Assembly (NCBI GenBank): GCA_028023455.1
Contig: JAQFVV010000031.1
Coordinates: forward strand, 1,424,001 to 1,488,000
Direction of reading: 5' to 3'
Source: Epiperipatus broadwayi
Taxonomy: Eukaryota > Onychophora > Udeonychophora > Euonychophora > Peripatidae
Length of the DNA stretch: 64,000 nt
Shown here: piece by piece, positions 46,501 to 59,681 of the stretch
Layout: each line of letters starts with the position of its first letter
Position numbering within the stretch: position 1 is the first letter of the stretch
Notes under the pieces: generated by a model
Database searches by the model: none
Told to the model about the DNA's origin: nothing
The model's input: only the letters and a program-made list of their open reading frames with translations
Translations under genes and position numbers: made by a program

Positions 46501-49500
46501 TATACGATGTCTGATTAAAAAATTATTAATATGATATCAAAGATATATAATGAAAATATATTATGATAGCAGTAAAGACAATGATTTATTTAAGCTACAG
46601 CAGAAAGTCTAGAGATAAGACTAATATTTACTATTAAAATACAGTAATTTTGGTAAAGCTAGAAGAAGAAATAGTGGGATATATTGTAGCACTTCTGTTA
46701 CATAGCACATAATAACATAGTGTATGTGCACAGATATAAAGTTGAAAAGAAAAATAGAAATAAACACAGACAAAAATTTTGTAGATATTTTTCTATATTT
46801 CCTGGAGTAAAATAATCACAGTAAAAGATTAAATAATTCTGAATTTAAAATAAAATTTTATTATAAAGTAAACAGCTAAAAAAAAGTCTAAATAAATATC
46901 AATATTGTATTCTGATTTTAAAATTAAAAACAAGAATGTTTTATGCTAAATAGAACTGATAATTGTATACATTTCTCTATCTATGTAGAAATTTTTGTAG
47001 ATCAGACTTTTGATAAAATTTCAAAGTTCTTTTGAAAAGATTAAAAAGCAAAAAACAATTTTTTTTAATTAAAAACAGTTTTAATTAATGTTTTTGTCAT
47101 TTCAGCTGACTATATAAAGAGTTGGTGGGAAAAAAAAGTTCAATTTGGATAATAATTTTTTTTTAGATATAGTTGGTAGTGCTGGAAGTAGCTAGCTAGC
47201 AGAGTAGTCCAGATCAGGACAGAAAACTACCATAAAGAAATAAAAATGCAAGGAGGAAAAATCCAAAAGCTGCTCTATAATTCATGGTGGAGTTTGAACT
47301 GAATTGAGAAACGGCTCAACTTCAAGTGTTTCATATCTACAAATGTGTTCTAGAAAAGTTTGCTTGTCTGAAATATAGCCAATCCTGGGCAGAAGAGATC
47401 ACTGCAGTCACCTGAATTATACTTTTCCCAATATGATTATAAACCAATCTCAGCTTGCTGGAAGTAATTATATGTATACTAATGTATCTATAGGCAGAGA
47501 AGCACAGATAAATGTATATACAATGTCAAGTAATGTTATACATAATGAGGAGCTAATTTTTAAATAAGTTCTTTTAAGTAATTTTTTAAAATGACATTTT
47601 AAAGAACAAGTAAATAATTTTACTTAAGTTAAATGTTTAAAAATAAAGATTTAATTCATAGATGATTTTATAGGTGTTTTTTCAAGAGAATGAGTGAAAT
47701 TTATATACTTTGAATGTGGAAATAACTGTGTATATATATATAGTAAAATATTATTTAAAATCATTTAAAATATATAAAGAAAAAGCTAAAACAAATAAAA
47801 AATTTTGCTTGAATTTGAATTAAAAAGAAAAGCTAAGAGTAAAGAAAAAAGAAACTCTTTTTAGATTAAAAAAATATATACCTGCTCTATTATTTTTAAA
47901 GATATTTATAAATTTCAATCAACAATAATCCTTTCAAGATTGACTTTATTTTTTTTTTAAAAGAAAAAGGAAACTAATCAGCAAAGAATAACACTTGTAA
48001 AATAACAAATTTATATATTTTCAACATTGAATTGTGAAATTATAAATGCCAACATGCACATTTCTACATGCACAAACGTATATATTAATTACTTGTTATA
48101 AAAATGAATATCATTTATTTTGATAAATTCAAATATGATAGATTTTATTTATATGTTAAATCAATTATTGTATCACACATATGTGCATAGATTATATATA
48201 TATGTGTTTAAGTAAATCTAGCATAAAGCATTGCATACATCACTAAAATATTATAACTTTAAATTTTAATCATTTATTGTATTTTATACGATGACTGAAA
48301 TATAAATCAAGTGTACTGCACATCTATATGCAAACATCAATGTGTGTCAATAGACATATAAATTTTAATGACAATCCAAATATGTTTAGAAATTATTGTG
48401 CCACATGTCAGTGTGTGTGTATATATCAGTGCTTGACAAATAGAACATATATGCAAACCACAATGCAATAAATTGAATTTTGTTTTCATGTTAATCAACA
48501 CATATGTAAAATTTAATCATTTTTTAAAATTTATTAAATGTCAATTGAAATATATTCATTATATATTATAAAACACATGTTTGTGTGCATATCTATATAT
48601 GTGTTGGATGTAAATCCATTAAGAAGTATTGTAAAATCAATGTAATATTTTGAATTTTGTATAGTAATCAAAATCAGAAAGCTTATATGTCTATAGTCTT
48701 ATTCTAGAGATCTTAACTTCATTTTTTTGTTATTGTTATTAATAAACTTGTATTCAATTGCTAAAATTATTCCAGTGAACTTAATTCTAAATAACAGTAA
48801 GATAGCTTATGTTCTCTGAGTTAGATTCATGGTCTATTATAATAGTGCTTAGGGGTATCCAGATATACTGATTGGTGCCAGGAGTATATTCTTTAAAACC
48901 CCTACATTACATTTTATTTAGTTTAGTCTATTAGAAATTAAATTTATAGCTGGCCAGTACATTAATGGTACTAAGTGGCCAGAGCAATGATGATGATCAG
49001 CATGTTTTAATATCCCAGAATTAGTTTATATGGTTATATATTCAGATAGATAGCACTTAAGTTTGTGCTTCCAAAGTAATGGTTAAATAATTGCCCCAAG
49101 CTGGCAAAGGCTAAATAGTTGGCCAGATCTACAGCAGACCCATTTCAAATCCAGTCACAAGATTGACTGTTGATTTATTTCAATTGTTGATCACTCATAA
49201 CAATGAATGAGTATTTCTTCTGATATTACTAGTACTTACTTATACTTAATGATAATGCTGGTTGATGTACAACTAATAATACAGGATGTTTACTCTAAGG
49301 AGTTAACTGGGCTGATCTCACAGAGTGATCTCAATATTTGATCTCAGAGAGATTTCATGCTCTCTTTAATATATAAAATTTCTTATATATTTTTGATATT
49401 AAACATTACTTTAATATCTCATATGAAATCATCTTAATTAAAATATCTTGATAACTTGGTAGTGGATGGAGTGCTGCCATCACTCCAGGTACAATCACCC

Positions 49501-51446
49501 AATTTCCTCATCCTGTTATAATATAATTGAGAAAATAAAAAAAAAAATTGTTTTTTTTTTTAGAATGAATAAAAAATAATAGAGAAATTAGAAGAAATAA
49601 AACAATGGAGAAAATGAAGATTATTGAAAAATGAAATATAAATAAATTACAGTATATAGGTTTCATGGATATACAGTATATATAAATTAATTATAATTAA
49701 TATCTGTTATGAGTTACTTTGAATAAGGACTAGTTAATTAATTACATCATAAATTATGGCATGTATGTGACAGCATGTTTCATAACTTCAAGAATTGCTC
49801 TTCCTGCCATCACAAAATCTTGACAACTACTTGAAAATATCATGGTTTCACTTCCATACATAATCTGAATCATTTCAAATGTTTCAGTAGCAGTATTAAC
49901 CAATGTAAACAATATTTTATGTTAGTACATTATTCTATTGTGTATTAAAGTACAAAACATACTATCATATTTTATATCGTAACTCATGATCCAGTCATTT
50001 TAGTTTGTTAAAATTTTTATGATGAATATTTAAACTATATCACTACACAACACATACACTGATTTATAGAATTGCAGATAGAATTACCTACCACTTTTTG
50101 ACTGGGTCATACAGTGTATGTATGATAATCAACCATTACAATAATAATCGTATAGTCAGCTGCTTTGGTTGTTATGTGATATTGAAGCTTCAAAATGGCA
50201 GATTGGTTACAACAGTTTACCTTCAACAGACAAAACTGCATTTTTATTTTTAAATTTTCTCAATGGGAAATCAATCCAGAAATTTACAGTTAAGACTTCC
50301 ATTATACTGTTGTGCTACAACACAGACACACATTATATTTTATGCTGATAATAAATTAATCTGTTTTCACAAATATCAGCATTTAAAAGTTTTTTTTAAA
50401 TTTAATTATTCTTTAATAATATATATTTTTATCATTGTATTTCTTGGGTCGAACCTAAAGCATTCAGAGCTATACTCTATTTATACACATTACTTGTGTA
50501 TGTGTATATATCTAAATATAATTTATTCACAGTAAAAATTGTAGTCCTGACATTTCCAAGAAACATTAGATTTGAGAAGGTGCCATTAGTTCAAATCTTC
50601 CATTACTTGAACAGCCATTATTTCAGCAATGTATGATAGTGAAATAATATATAATGAATTTATCAAGAAAATATTGTTTCTGTTATGTCTCATAAGTTTC
50701 ATAAATCCAGTACCCACCAAACATCTTTAATTCCATTTTATTATTCAAGCTTAAAATCTGAAATTTAAATCAGTCTAAAGCTTTGTTCTCAAATCAACCT
50801 GCTTGAACATTTTTATAGATCTGATAGCACTTCAGTAGCTATATGCATCAGTACTCTCAGTTGTCCACTAACTGTAACTGTCTTATTTCCCTAGCTAGAA
50901 ATTTTAACAACAATACAGAATTGAGGGTACCAAAATATATAGATACTGAATTGGTGTCTGGTCTATATAACTGTTAAGGCAGATTGATTTGAATTAAAAT
51001 TTCAGGTTTTTAGCCTGAATAATAAAAATGAATTAACAACAGTTGCTGAATATTCAGTTGTGTTGTTTTTAATGTCTGGTAATCACCAATTACTCAAACA
51101 TACAATTAGATGGAATTAGAATAGATAGCTGCTTTTGTTATATTGTTTGAACAACAGAATTAAATAATTTATTATCAGCAGTAATTCATTTTATTATTCT
51201 ATCCCAAAGCTGGGGTACTTGATAGTAGTAGTAACTAATTATTAGTTCTTATATAATTGACATTATTATAGTGTAGGTGCTGATATATTGACAGAATTAT
51301 ATAGCTACATAAGCATATTGGATTGGATTCATAGATTTAAGGTGTTTAATCTGAGTTGCACTCCATGGGATTGAATTTCAGATTCTGCTACTCCCCATTG
51401 CTTCAAACCATGCATGGGACTTATTGTATACATACTGAATATATGT
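46501..51446. other. AT-rich stretch without supported genes
   Basis: About 5 kb with no intact ORF or recognised element. Patches of higher complexity lie near 47160-47460, 48840-49330 and 50840-51000 and may be worn repeats. TA and GT tracts occur near 47730, 48195 and 48412. The 90-codon frame at 50263-50535 is low complexity after residue 40 and has no domain. Confidence 0.4.
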
Positions 51447-54324
51447 AATTACTGTCATCATCATCATTATCAACCATTATCAATCCACTGCAGGATGAAG
51501 GTCTATCCAAGTTTAATCCATCTTCTCCGATCTTTAGCTTCTCTTCTCCACATCACCCCTACACATTTTCTTATTTCATCCATCCATCTTACATGTGGTC
51601 TCCTTCTGGGTCTTTTACAATCTCTTGGAATCCAGTTTAAAATTTCAATTGTCCATCTATTATCATCTCTTCTAGCAATATGTCCAGCCCAACTCCACTT
51701 CAATCTTTAATTTTTTCAATGAGGTCATAACACCTATTTTTCTCTACCCATACATTCTTTTGATCTCTCTTTTACCCCAACATACATATCTTCATACTTC
51801 TTTATTCTGAGCTTGTATTGATCTTCTATTAAGTGTCAAGTCTCAGATCCATAAGTAAGAACTGTAAAACACATTTTTAAAAACCTTTCTTTTCAAACAC
51901 ATACATATTTCCTTTTAATATCAATTATTTCACAAAACACTCCAACCAAGTTTAATTCTATGATTAATTCCTCTATTATTTCATCTTATTAATAATCTAC
52001 CAAGTATTTGTAACTCTTAACTTCTAATTCATCATAATCAATCTTTATTTTCATATTTAAAATCATAAACATTATTTATCTTTTTAACATTTATCTTTCC
52101 TACTTTCCTACTTTACAAACCTAAATTTATCAACATTATTTAAAAACAACTATCATCTCAAATCTAAATGACTTAAATAACTCATTTACTTTATTCTTTA
52201 GTTTCCATTTTAACCACAAATATTCTTAATGTAAAATTGGAGATATGGGCACCTTGTCTACACCTTTCTCAATTTACTTCCCAGTATCATTATTAATCTA
52301 ATTTTTTTTTATAAATATTCTTTAAAATAACAATATCTACTATACTGATGCCAATCTTTAATCACTAAGAAATGTTTATAGAATCAAATGCCTTTTCATA
52401 ATCTACAAATCCAAAACATAGACAACCATATTATTTTTTTATAACTCCCAATATTAATAATACTTACTAAAAACTTTTAAACACTTTTCTCTTTTAAAAT
52501 TCAATTCTCTAGACATTAATTATCTTGTAAAAATTTTATATAAAACTGATAAAGTGATAGGCGTAATTTTAATATCTTCTTTACACTTTTTTAAAATAAT
52601 ATATATCATTCTTCCAATCACCTACTTTAATTTAGACATTTATATAACTTGCTAATATTTTTCTTTTCTTCACCTGCTTCTTTTAATATATCAATTATAA
52701 TTCCATCATTACCTGCTTTCCTTTTTCTACTTTAATTCTTTCCCTTCATTTAAAATTCTGGCAATTGGAAGATGTAATGATATAGAGACTTGTTCTTTAT
52801 TACTATATAATTCTTGATAAAAACTCTACCAATTCAAGCACCCCTTTTGTAAAATTCCATCTTTTTCCTTATGCAGATATAAATTTCCACCAAACCAAAA
52901 TTTTACATTCTTAAGACTTATTTCTTCTACTTTTCTTGCTAGTTCACGTTATACTTTCTTTCTTTTCAACTCTTTTCCCCTTTTACAAATTCGAATACAA
53001 TCTTTTAACCTTCTTGCATATCTTCATATTCCTTCTTTTCTTCATAGTTCTCAGTCTCGTAGAAATTTTATTAGTCAATTGCCTTTTTTCTACCCTATCT
53101 TTGTTGTTTTTAAAAGTGTATTATTTTTATTAATTTCATTCAAACTGAACAGTTCAAAACTACTAATACTTGAAACCGATTTGTAAGTTCTAATTTAAAT
53201 TCATTAGAATGTTTCTGAAGATTAGGAATATCAACTGTAAATATAGTTTTTCTTAATAATTTTTGTCTCTCTAGTTTTACATTAACATTATCTTACCCCC
53301 TATCGATGACACTTCCTGTGTTAAATTTATTAAGAACATTACACTTGAAAAATTTCCTGTTGTCAAAATATAATCCAATTCTGCTGTCCTTCATTTGGGC
53401 TTCCTGTCCTTTCCTTCAACTTTTTCTCAAAAAAACAAAATAAAGTTTCCTCTCTGCAAACCCACAAGCTATGTCCTCTCCATTTCTATTACCATAACCA
53501 AAATTACCTACAACACTTTCATCTTTCATTTGTTTACCAATTCTAGCATTAAAATCTCCCATAACAATTTTAAAATGTTGTTTACTCTGATCAAAAGCCT
53601 TTTGTACATCCATATAAAAATCTTCTACTACTTCATCACTGTGAGAACTTGTTGGGGCATAAACCTGAATTATCTGCATTTGATATCTTCTATTAGTTGT
53701 ATAACTAATCTTGCCACTCTGTCTGATACACCATCAATCTCCACAATATTGTTCTTCCACTTTTTATTTATAATGAACCTACTCCCTTGTATTTCCTATT
53801 TGTGCCTTTATAATAGAGCATGTCCACTTTTAAATCAATCGCTCTTCACCTTTCTTCTAACTTCACAAAGTCCAATAATACCCATTTAATAAGAGGTTCT
53901 TCTTCTAATTCTTGCAACTCCTTCACTTGAAAGGATCTGCATTTGTTAGTACCTAAATAAGTCGCACAAAGGCGCCTGGGTCCGCCTCCGGAATCTTAGC
54001 ACCCTCCCCTCGGCCACCAACGCGCCTTGGTTGGTGACTTTACGCCCCTGGGTTAAGGCCGCTTTTTTTGCTGTCATATTGTATAATTGGGAAAACTTTA
54101 TCATTTACACAAACTCATTCACCTTATCGGCACTGGAAGAAACCAGGGTTTCTTGATCTTAAACTCAGAGGTAAAAGCCAAAACCACCACCTGGCTAAGC
54201 GTGTTGGTGAGCGCCCACCTGTCATAACTATATGAAAAACATAGAAAACCCAACACAGAACGTGGGTGGACGCGTCGCCTTGGCCCCAAGGACAAGGCCT
54301 CGTTAGCAACCCCGGAATTACTGT
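51447..54324 (-). mobile_element. Full-length RTE-type LINE with 9-bp target-site duplication
   Basis: The element is 51456-54315 (2860 bp), flanked by AATTACTGT at 51447-51455 and 54316-54324. The 5' end (high coordinate, 53960-54315) is GC-rich, unlike everything around it. The endonuclease follows at about 53380-53900: DMLYYKGTNRKYKGVG, then IIQVYAPTSSHSDE and FKIVMGDFNARIG, the EEP-nuclease core with its catalytic GDFNA box. The RT region (about 51950-53300) is heavily degraded. The C-terminus is readable at 51503-51703: KWSWAGHIARRDDNRWT, then RRRPHVRWMDEI and WRREAKDRRRW. The 3' tail is a GATGATGATG run, as in RTE elements. Frames are broken, so it is immobile. Related annotations in databases are often named craniofacial development protein 2-like. 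Confidence 0.88.
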
Positions 54325-55539
54325 AAAAATTTGTATATATTAAATATATAGATGCTATTGCATTGTTTATGATGTATCATATTTATTAAAGATTACATAC
54401 TAGTAGTCCTTCCATTAACTGCAGAATAAAAAGTTTATCACTGCAATCACATTATATAAACAATAAAACAGATGAAAAATATGTGAGATATAGGAAAATA
54501 AGATGTATAATTCAGTTAAAGAAAAATAAGTAAATTATAAAAAATGAATAGAATCGAAAACAATAAAATATGAAAAGATATACTATAACCCTAAAGGAAT
54601 TTTATTGTTCTTTTGGATAAGAACAAAAACTTTTAATACTAAGAAAAGAACTGAAATAATGGAATAAGAAATATTTATTTTTGGAAAATATTAAAAGAGA
54701 AATCAAGAATATTGCGTGGGAGAATGGGAGTAAGATAAAAGGGAGAAAAATGAAAGCTTTTTTATGATTTTCATAATGTAATAAGTATTAAAAAAATGTT
54801 TCAACTAAAAAAATTAACCTGTATTAAAATTGAAACAGAGAAGTGTCAATACAGAGAGAATGATTTGGTAAATGTAGATAAAAAAAGCTGTTAAAAATGG
54901 AGGAAGTAGCATAGTTTACAATAGTGTAAAAACTTTTCAAGAAAAGAAAGTAAACCAGCTTGGCTAATGGAACATATGGTCTTTTATATACAGAAACTTC
55001 TATCTCTGACTAAGAAAGGAATGCTATTTTATATTACAAGTATAAGTATTATTACTATATTTTTAATGCCATGTTGTATGATTCAAACAACTATATTTTC
55101 AAACTATGGCAAAAGACAAATTCAGATAAACTCTTAAGTATAAAGAGTGGTAATGTAGCCGTATTCTATCAAAACAATATTTCTTAACCAAAGATTTTTA
55201 TTTCATTATGATAATGAAAAATTTTTTAGATAGGTAAGAATTTTCCAAACAAACAAGGATTTATTCAGTTAGATATATAATATTAATCTATAAACCAAAC
55301 TATTTTAATTGAAGAGTATTGATTCAAGATAATTTGATTCATTAGATGATATTAATATGTTAGCCTAAAAGAAAAAACATGAATAGGGGATTGCAAACTT
55401 TTTTATAATCATAAATATTGAGCCTCATAATTTAGTTTTATTTTTATAAAATAAAATTACCATAATTAATAAGTGTATTAATAAATAAATATTTGAAATT
55501 TTGTATCAATTTTTTTAGTTTTGTTTTTGGAAACATTTG
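54325..55539. other. AT-rich non-coding stretch
   Basis: No gene or element seen. Possibly intron of the minus-strand gene if the two minus-strand exons are joined. Confidence 0.4.
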
Positions 55540-56500
55540 GTCATTTTTTGTGTGCTTCTTATCACCAACTGCAGTCTCTAGATTTGTTTATCCTGTATGA
55601 AGATTGAATAAATGCAAATTTTCCTGTACCATTCTTTGACATCATTCTGTAAGGTTTTCTTTTTTTTGATTATGTCTTGTGTAAGACCAAAAATTAAGAT
55701 TTTAAGTTTCTGATCATCATTCATTCAATGTATGATCAAATAATTGTAATTTATTGTCTCTTTTTTTAATAAAATTTCTCTATGATTCAAATTTTGTACA
55801 TTTCTCTATTGGAAACTTTTTTTGCATCTAAAATAATTTTTTATAGCATGTTGATTCAAATGCCAAGATTTTTTTCACTATATGATTTATCATAACTCAT
55901 GTTTCACGACCATATGATAAATTAGTATGCATGAGATACTACATCTGATATTTTGTTTTTCCAAATCCTGCTCCTGGCCTGAGACATATTGGTGTTGGCA
56001 GTTTTTAATTTTATTTCCTTTTAGCAGTCAAAATAACTCTTGTACTACTTTCACAAAATACACAATTTTCTGTATTGTCTATCACTAATTTTAATTTTTT
56101 TTCTTTTTCAAACATTATTTTGATTTTATTTATGAATATCATCTCTTCACTTTTTTATTTAGCATATTACTATCAATCTTTCTACATATGTTCAATGATT
56201 ATTATATCATCTACACATTTTAAATTACTGATCCTCATACTTTTTATCAATTAGATCCATTACCCTTTCCTGAAGTGTGGTGAATAATTATGCTTCATTG
56301 TCTTATATGACTTCCCTTTTCATGTGATTTCTCTGCAATGATGTAGAGATATATTGTATAATAACCTTTATTTTTTAAACCCAGTGCTCTCATCTCCTAA
56401 ATATTCTTTATCTAAGTCTTTAATCTTTTATTTAAGAATATAAATCTTTCTCTTTTTTTATAATTTACATAATAAAATTTTATATAAAAAATTAATATCC
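55540..56500 (-). pseudogene. LINE remnant, C-terminal part
   Basis: Minus-strand frames give LSYGRETWVMINHIVKK near 55870-55920, matching the LLYG-ETW-M segment that follows the LINE RT domain. Nearer the 3' end lie LQNDVKEWYRKICI and IQDKQI near 55590-55660 (family: VKEWTG, then QDRQRWR). Stops are frequent. The boundaries are approximate. Confidence 0.5.
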
Positions 56501-56609
56501 ATAGGAAAAAATAACAAATTTTACTAATAATCTATGATGTAATAACTGAAACACAGGCTTATTTATACCTGTGTCTATATATATGTAATATATATATATA
56601 TATGGGTGT

Positions 56610-56940
56610 GACAAGAATCTTGGCCTCAGGGTGGCCTTTGAGCATTCCATTATCAGATTTTCAATTGGATGGACGGTTGAAGAGTTGGAGTAGATTGAAG
56701 CCTGTCCATTAAAGTATGAGGATTGTCTATCTTAATATATATCTGAGCACTTATAGTATATATGTGTAGAGATGGTAATCTGGACCAACTGATGATTGCT
56801 GGTTTAGCATGAAATACGAATATTGGTGATTATTTATCTTTTCAACATATATGTGTTTAAGTGTATCAGTGTTATTAGATGGAGTGGAGAGTGGTGGGTC
56901 GTGTGAAAGTCTGTGCTCATATCCTAATATTAATAATCTA
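56610..56940 (+). mobile_element. Family 2 hammerhead repeat, dispersed partial copy
   Basis: A solitary copy of the 39765-41640 repeat. It starts within the unit (CATTATCAGATTTTCAATTG), continues with CTGTCCATTAAAGTATGAGG and the hammerhead motif, and ends in TGAAAGTCTGTGCTCATATC near 56925. It is preceded by a TA/TG tract at 56590-56610. No target-site duplication was identified. Confidence 0.75.
56776..56832 (+). ncRNA. Hammerhead ribozyme motif, family 2 (best-preserved copy)
   Basis: In order: TAATC, a TGG bulge, ACCAA, core CTGATGA (56789-56795), hairpin TTGCTG-GTT-TAGCAT, GAAA, stem III AT-ACGA-AT, the cleavage-site A, TTGGT (56823-56827) and GATTA. Stem I pairs ACCAA/TTGGT and then TAATC/GATTA on both sides of the bulge. 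All invariant core bases are kept. The closing pair of stem II is a U-U mismatch; other copies have G-C, A-U or G-U there. Predicted cleavage is between 56822 and 56823. Activity is inferred. Confidence 0.75.
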
Positions 56941-57803
56941 TGGAGAAAAAATATATAATTTTAGCTAATTATTTTATAATTGGTCTATTAATTTCTACCA
57001 AAATAATATCACATTACATAAGTTAATATCACTTTATTCTACTTACTTAATTACTGAAATGCAACACAAGCAAAAAGTATTGTTAAATTCTGAGAAGTTG
57101 TTTTCTCAATGTTGTATTTTAGAAAGTATTCAACTCTTTCTATTTTCTAATATGATTTGGAATTTGGTAATAATTTGCTACAACTTTATCATACATTTCC
57201 TTTCATAACAACTAATTCACTTATTCTTAGGACATTGATATTAACAATAATGTTCTTTCACATGATAAAGTTAAGAAATAAAATTCAATATATTTGTCTC
57301 ATAGCCCCGCATGACTGATTGTTACTGATGTAAAGCAATAACAATCAACCCATGTGTTACAAGAATATATATATATATATTGTATAGGTAAAGACTCGAA
57401 TATCTTATGAAAAAACAAAAAAGAAATAGCATTATTTATAAGGCCTATCAATTATTAGGAAGTAAGCATTTGAGCAATTTTCCATTCTTGCTTTACCCTT
57501 CTAAAAAAGAATAAAATCAAAATTAAAATTATAAACTTAATTGGAACCTGAAGATAGTTTCAAAGATTTACCCAAAAAACATGAGACTCTTTATATACAT
57601 ATATAAATCTTTTACCTATAGGAGTTGCCTTAACAACAGATCGTAGATTCTATGATTTATTAAGCTTTGTTTGCTATCATGTGATATATATATACATAGT
57701 TCTTTCAATATTACTTAAACTATTTAATCATTTTATTTTTTAAAACATCAAAAATTATTTAAAAATAAATAAGTTAGCATTACTAAAATAAATTAATACT
57801 TAC
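56941..57803. other. Intron sequence, AT-rich
   Basis: Lies downstream of the donor of the minus-strand exon. TA tract at 57367-57380. No element recognised. Confidence 0.45.
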
Positions 57804-58550
57804 TTCTATTTGAGCTATAAGTCTAGGACTGATTTCTTCATTATTCTGCTTTGCTTCCAGAATCTCTTCATTTTCAGATAACACAGTTTGTGAGTTCTCC
57901 TTAATGCTTGAACATTTATCTTTGATTACAATAGATTGTAGGCTGTTGACATTCTCAGGGTCATTGAGAACATTTACTGAGCATGCTCTGTAAACTTCAT
58001 TTTCTACTAAAGCAGGAAGATCTAAATTCGAGTGTGTTTGATGATGTAAATTATTCACTAACTGCAAGTCACTTAATGATGTACTAGGTTTGATTTTTTT
58101 CTGTAATCCTGTTTTAAATTTAAAATCTGAAAATAATTTTAAAGCACCTTTCTTTTTCCAATCTTCGAATGTTTTCTTTCCATTTTTAGGGGGATCATTT
58201 GTCACTGTGTCTGCTGATTGAAAAGAATATCTTGATGTATCCATTTCTGATTTTTGCATTTCTCCACTGACTTTCAGGCTTGGAGTCCGATGAATAGCTT
58301 TAAAATTATTTTGTAAACATCCTTGGTCTTTTAACATTTGAATCTCTCTTTCTCGTTTTGTTTCTAATGCTTTTCGGAGTTCGACTTTTTGTTTCTCATT
58401 CTTTTGTAATTTTTGATCAATCTCAGACAGCCTCTCCGTTAATTCAAGAAGATGGTTTTCACTGACAAAGACTTCCATATCTTGAGGAGATTTATTTTTC
58501 CATAGTTTATTCTTCTGTTTGTTTAATAATTGCTTTTGCAAGTTTTCAAA
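57804..58550 (-). CDS. Internal coding exon of a coiled-coil protein (249 codons)
   Basis: On the minus strand an acceptor, CTCATTTTATTTTTTAG, precedes TTTGAAAACTTGC, and the exon ends CAAATAGAA before the donor GTAAGTAT. It is exactly 747 bases, phase 0 at both ends, with no stops. It starts FENLQKQ, so there is no start codon here and 5' exons must lie at higher coordinates, possibly outside the window. Residues about 32-73 form a strong coiled coil (LLELTERLSEIDQKLQK, then ELRKALETKREREIQ). Residues 120-155 are basic (WKKKGALKLFSDFKFK). The rest is polar and Ser/Asn-rich, probably disordered. Its size suggests a scaffold or cytoskeletal regulator. I do not recognise the family. It may join the 25205-25255 exon. 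Confidence 0.82.
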
Positions 58551-58734
58551 CTAAAAAATAAAATGAGTAAAATGAGTATATATGAAAAATTAAAATAATT
58601 TGATTTGATAAAAAAAACAACAACAGCAAAACTAGAAGTATTGTATTTGTTTATTAGGAGTAAATCTTTAGGAAATATTATTATATAAATAATTGCTTTT
58701 AAAATGACAAATTGATTTTATTCATTAATTTAAA

Positions 58735-59170
58735 TACATCATTATTATTATTATCACTTATCTGTCAAAGGAGAGAACCCACACATCAAACCAGATGACT
58801 TTGTCCAAGATTTTCTATTTTTACTTTTTAAAAACTTATATCTATTTCCTTCTTTAAGATCATCAGTCAATGTTTTTTTTTCCCTATCTCTTTTTCTTGT
58901 ACTTTTACCATTTCTTTCATAATTCATTTGCTTCTTTAAATTTCCTTAAATATATATTTTTCACTTATCTTTTTCTAATTGTCCATATTTCTGTTTCCAT
59001 TAACAAACTTTTTTCTTAAATCTAATTCCAATGATCTACATAATAACTTTATCCTGTTTGACAATGGTAAATTTTCATTCTATTTTATATCAACAGTTAT
59101 CCTAAGTGTTTATATTTATTAATTTGATCTATAACTTCCTGTTTATGTTTAAGCATATTCTTTTTTTTGT
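58735..59170 (-). pseudogene. LINE 3' remnant with trinucleotide tail
   Basis: Reading from 59170 leftward: VIDQINKYKHLG (family: YLG strand after RT), followed by broken helical sequence near 58870-59060 and GQSHLV near 58785. The end is a GATAATAATAATGATG tail at about 58738-58753. The trinucleotide tail resembles that of the RTE at 51456. It lies in the intron upstream of the 57804-58550 exon, in the same orientation as that gene. Confidence 0.45.
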
Positions 59171-59681
59171 AATGCACTTTTGTTATTTTTAATTTTTAAT
59201 TAGAATAAAGGATTACAATATAAAAATAAAAGATAAGCCAATTTTAAAAAAAATATAAGACAAAAGCTAAATATTTTGACAGAGTACAACTCTACATAAA
59301 TCGAAATACAGTATATCCAATTTTTTTTAAACAAAGTAGTACGGGTAGCTATTATTTTCCAACATCATAAAATAATGCTATTTTTGTAGTAATTTTTAAC
59401 TTATAAAGAAATACTTAAAAATGATCAATTGAAATGGCAGAAATAAACGGTTAAAAATAAGAAAAACATACATATAACTTTTTATTGTAATTTAACATTT
59501 ATCTACATTAATTACCATCCAAAAAATATATTTCCTGCAAATCAATTCATAACCATCTCCCACTCTTTCTGTATACTGACTAACCTTCAGACATTTATTA
59601 TGACTTTTTCTTGTACAACATCTTCCTTTTTTTTTTACCTTGCTTTTTCTTACTCTCCACAAATCCTTCCAACAACTGTAT
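59171..59681. other. AT-rich non-coding stretch
   Basis: No gene or element recognised. Confidence 0.45.

Noticed and set aside
51414-51710. 98-codon + strand open frame
   Set aside because: It is antisense to the readable C-terminus of the RTE element.
53395-53889. 164-codon + strand open frame
   Set aside because: It lies antisense to the RTE endonuclease domain and has low-complexity composition.
53990-54060. CpG-island promoter of a host gene
   Set aside because: The GC-rich stretch is the 5' end of the RTE element, bounded by its target-site duplication.
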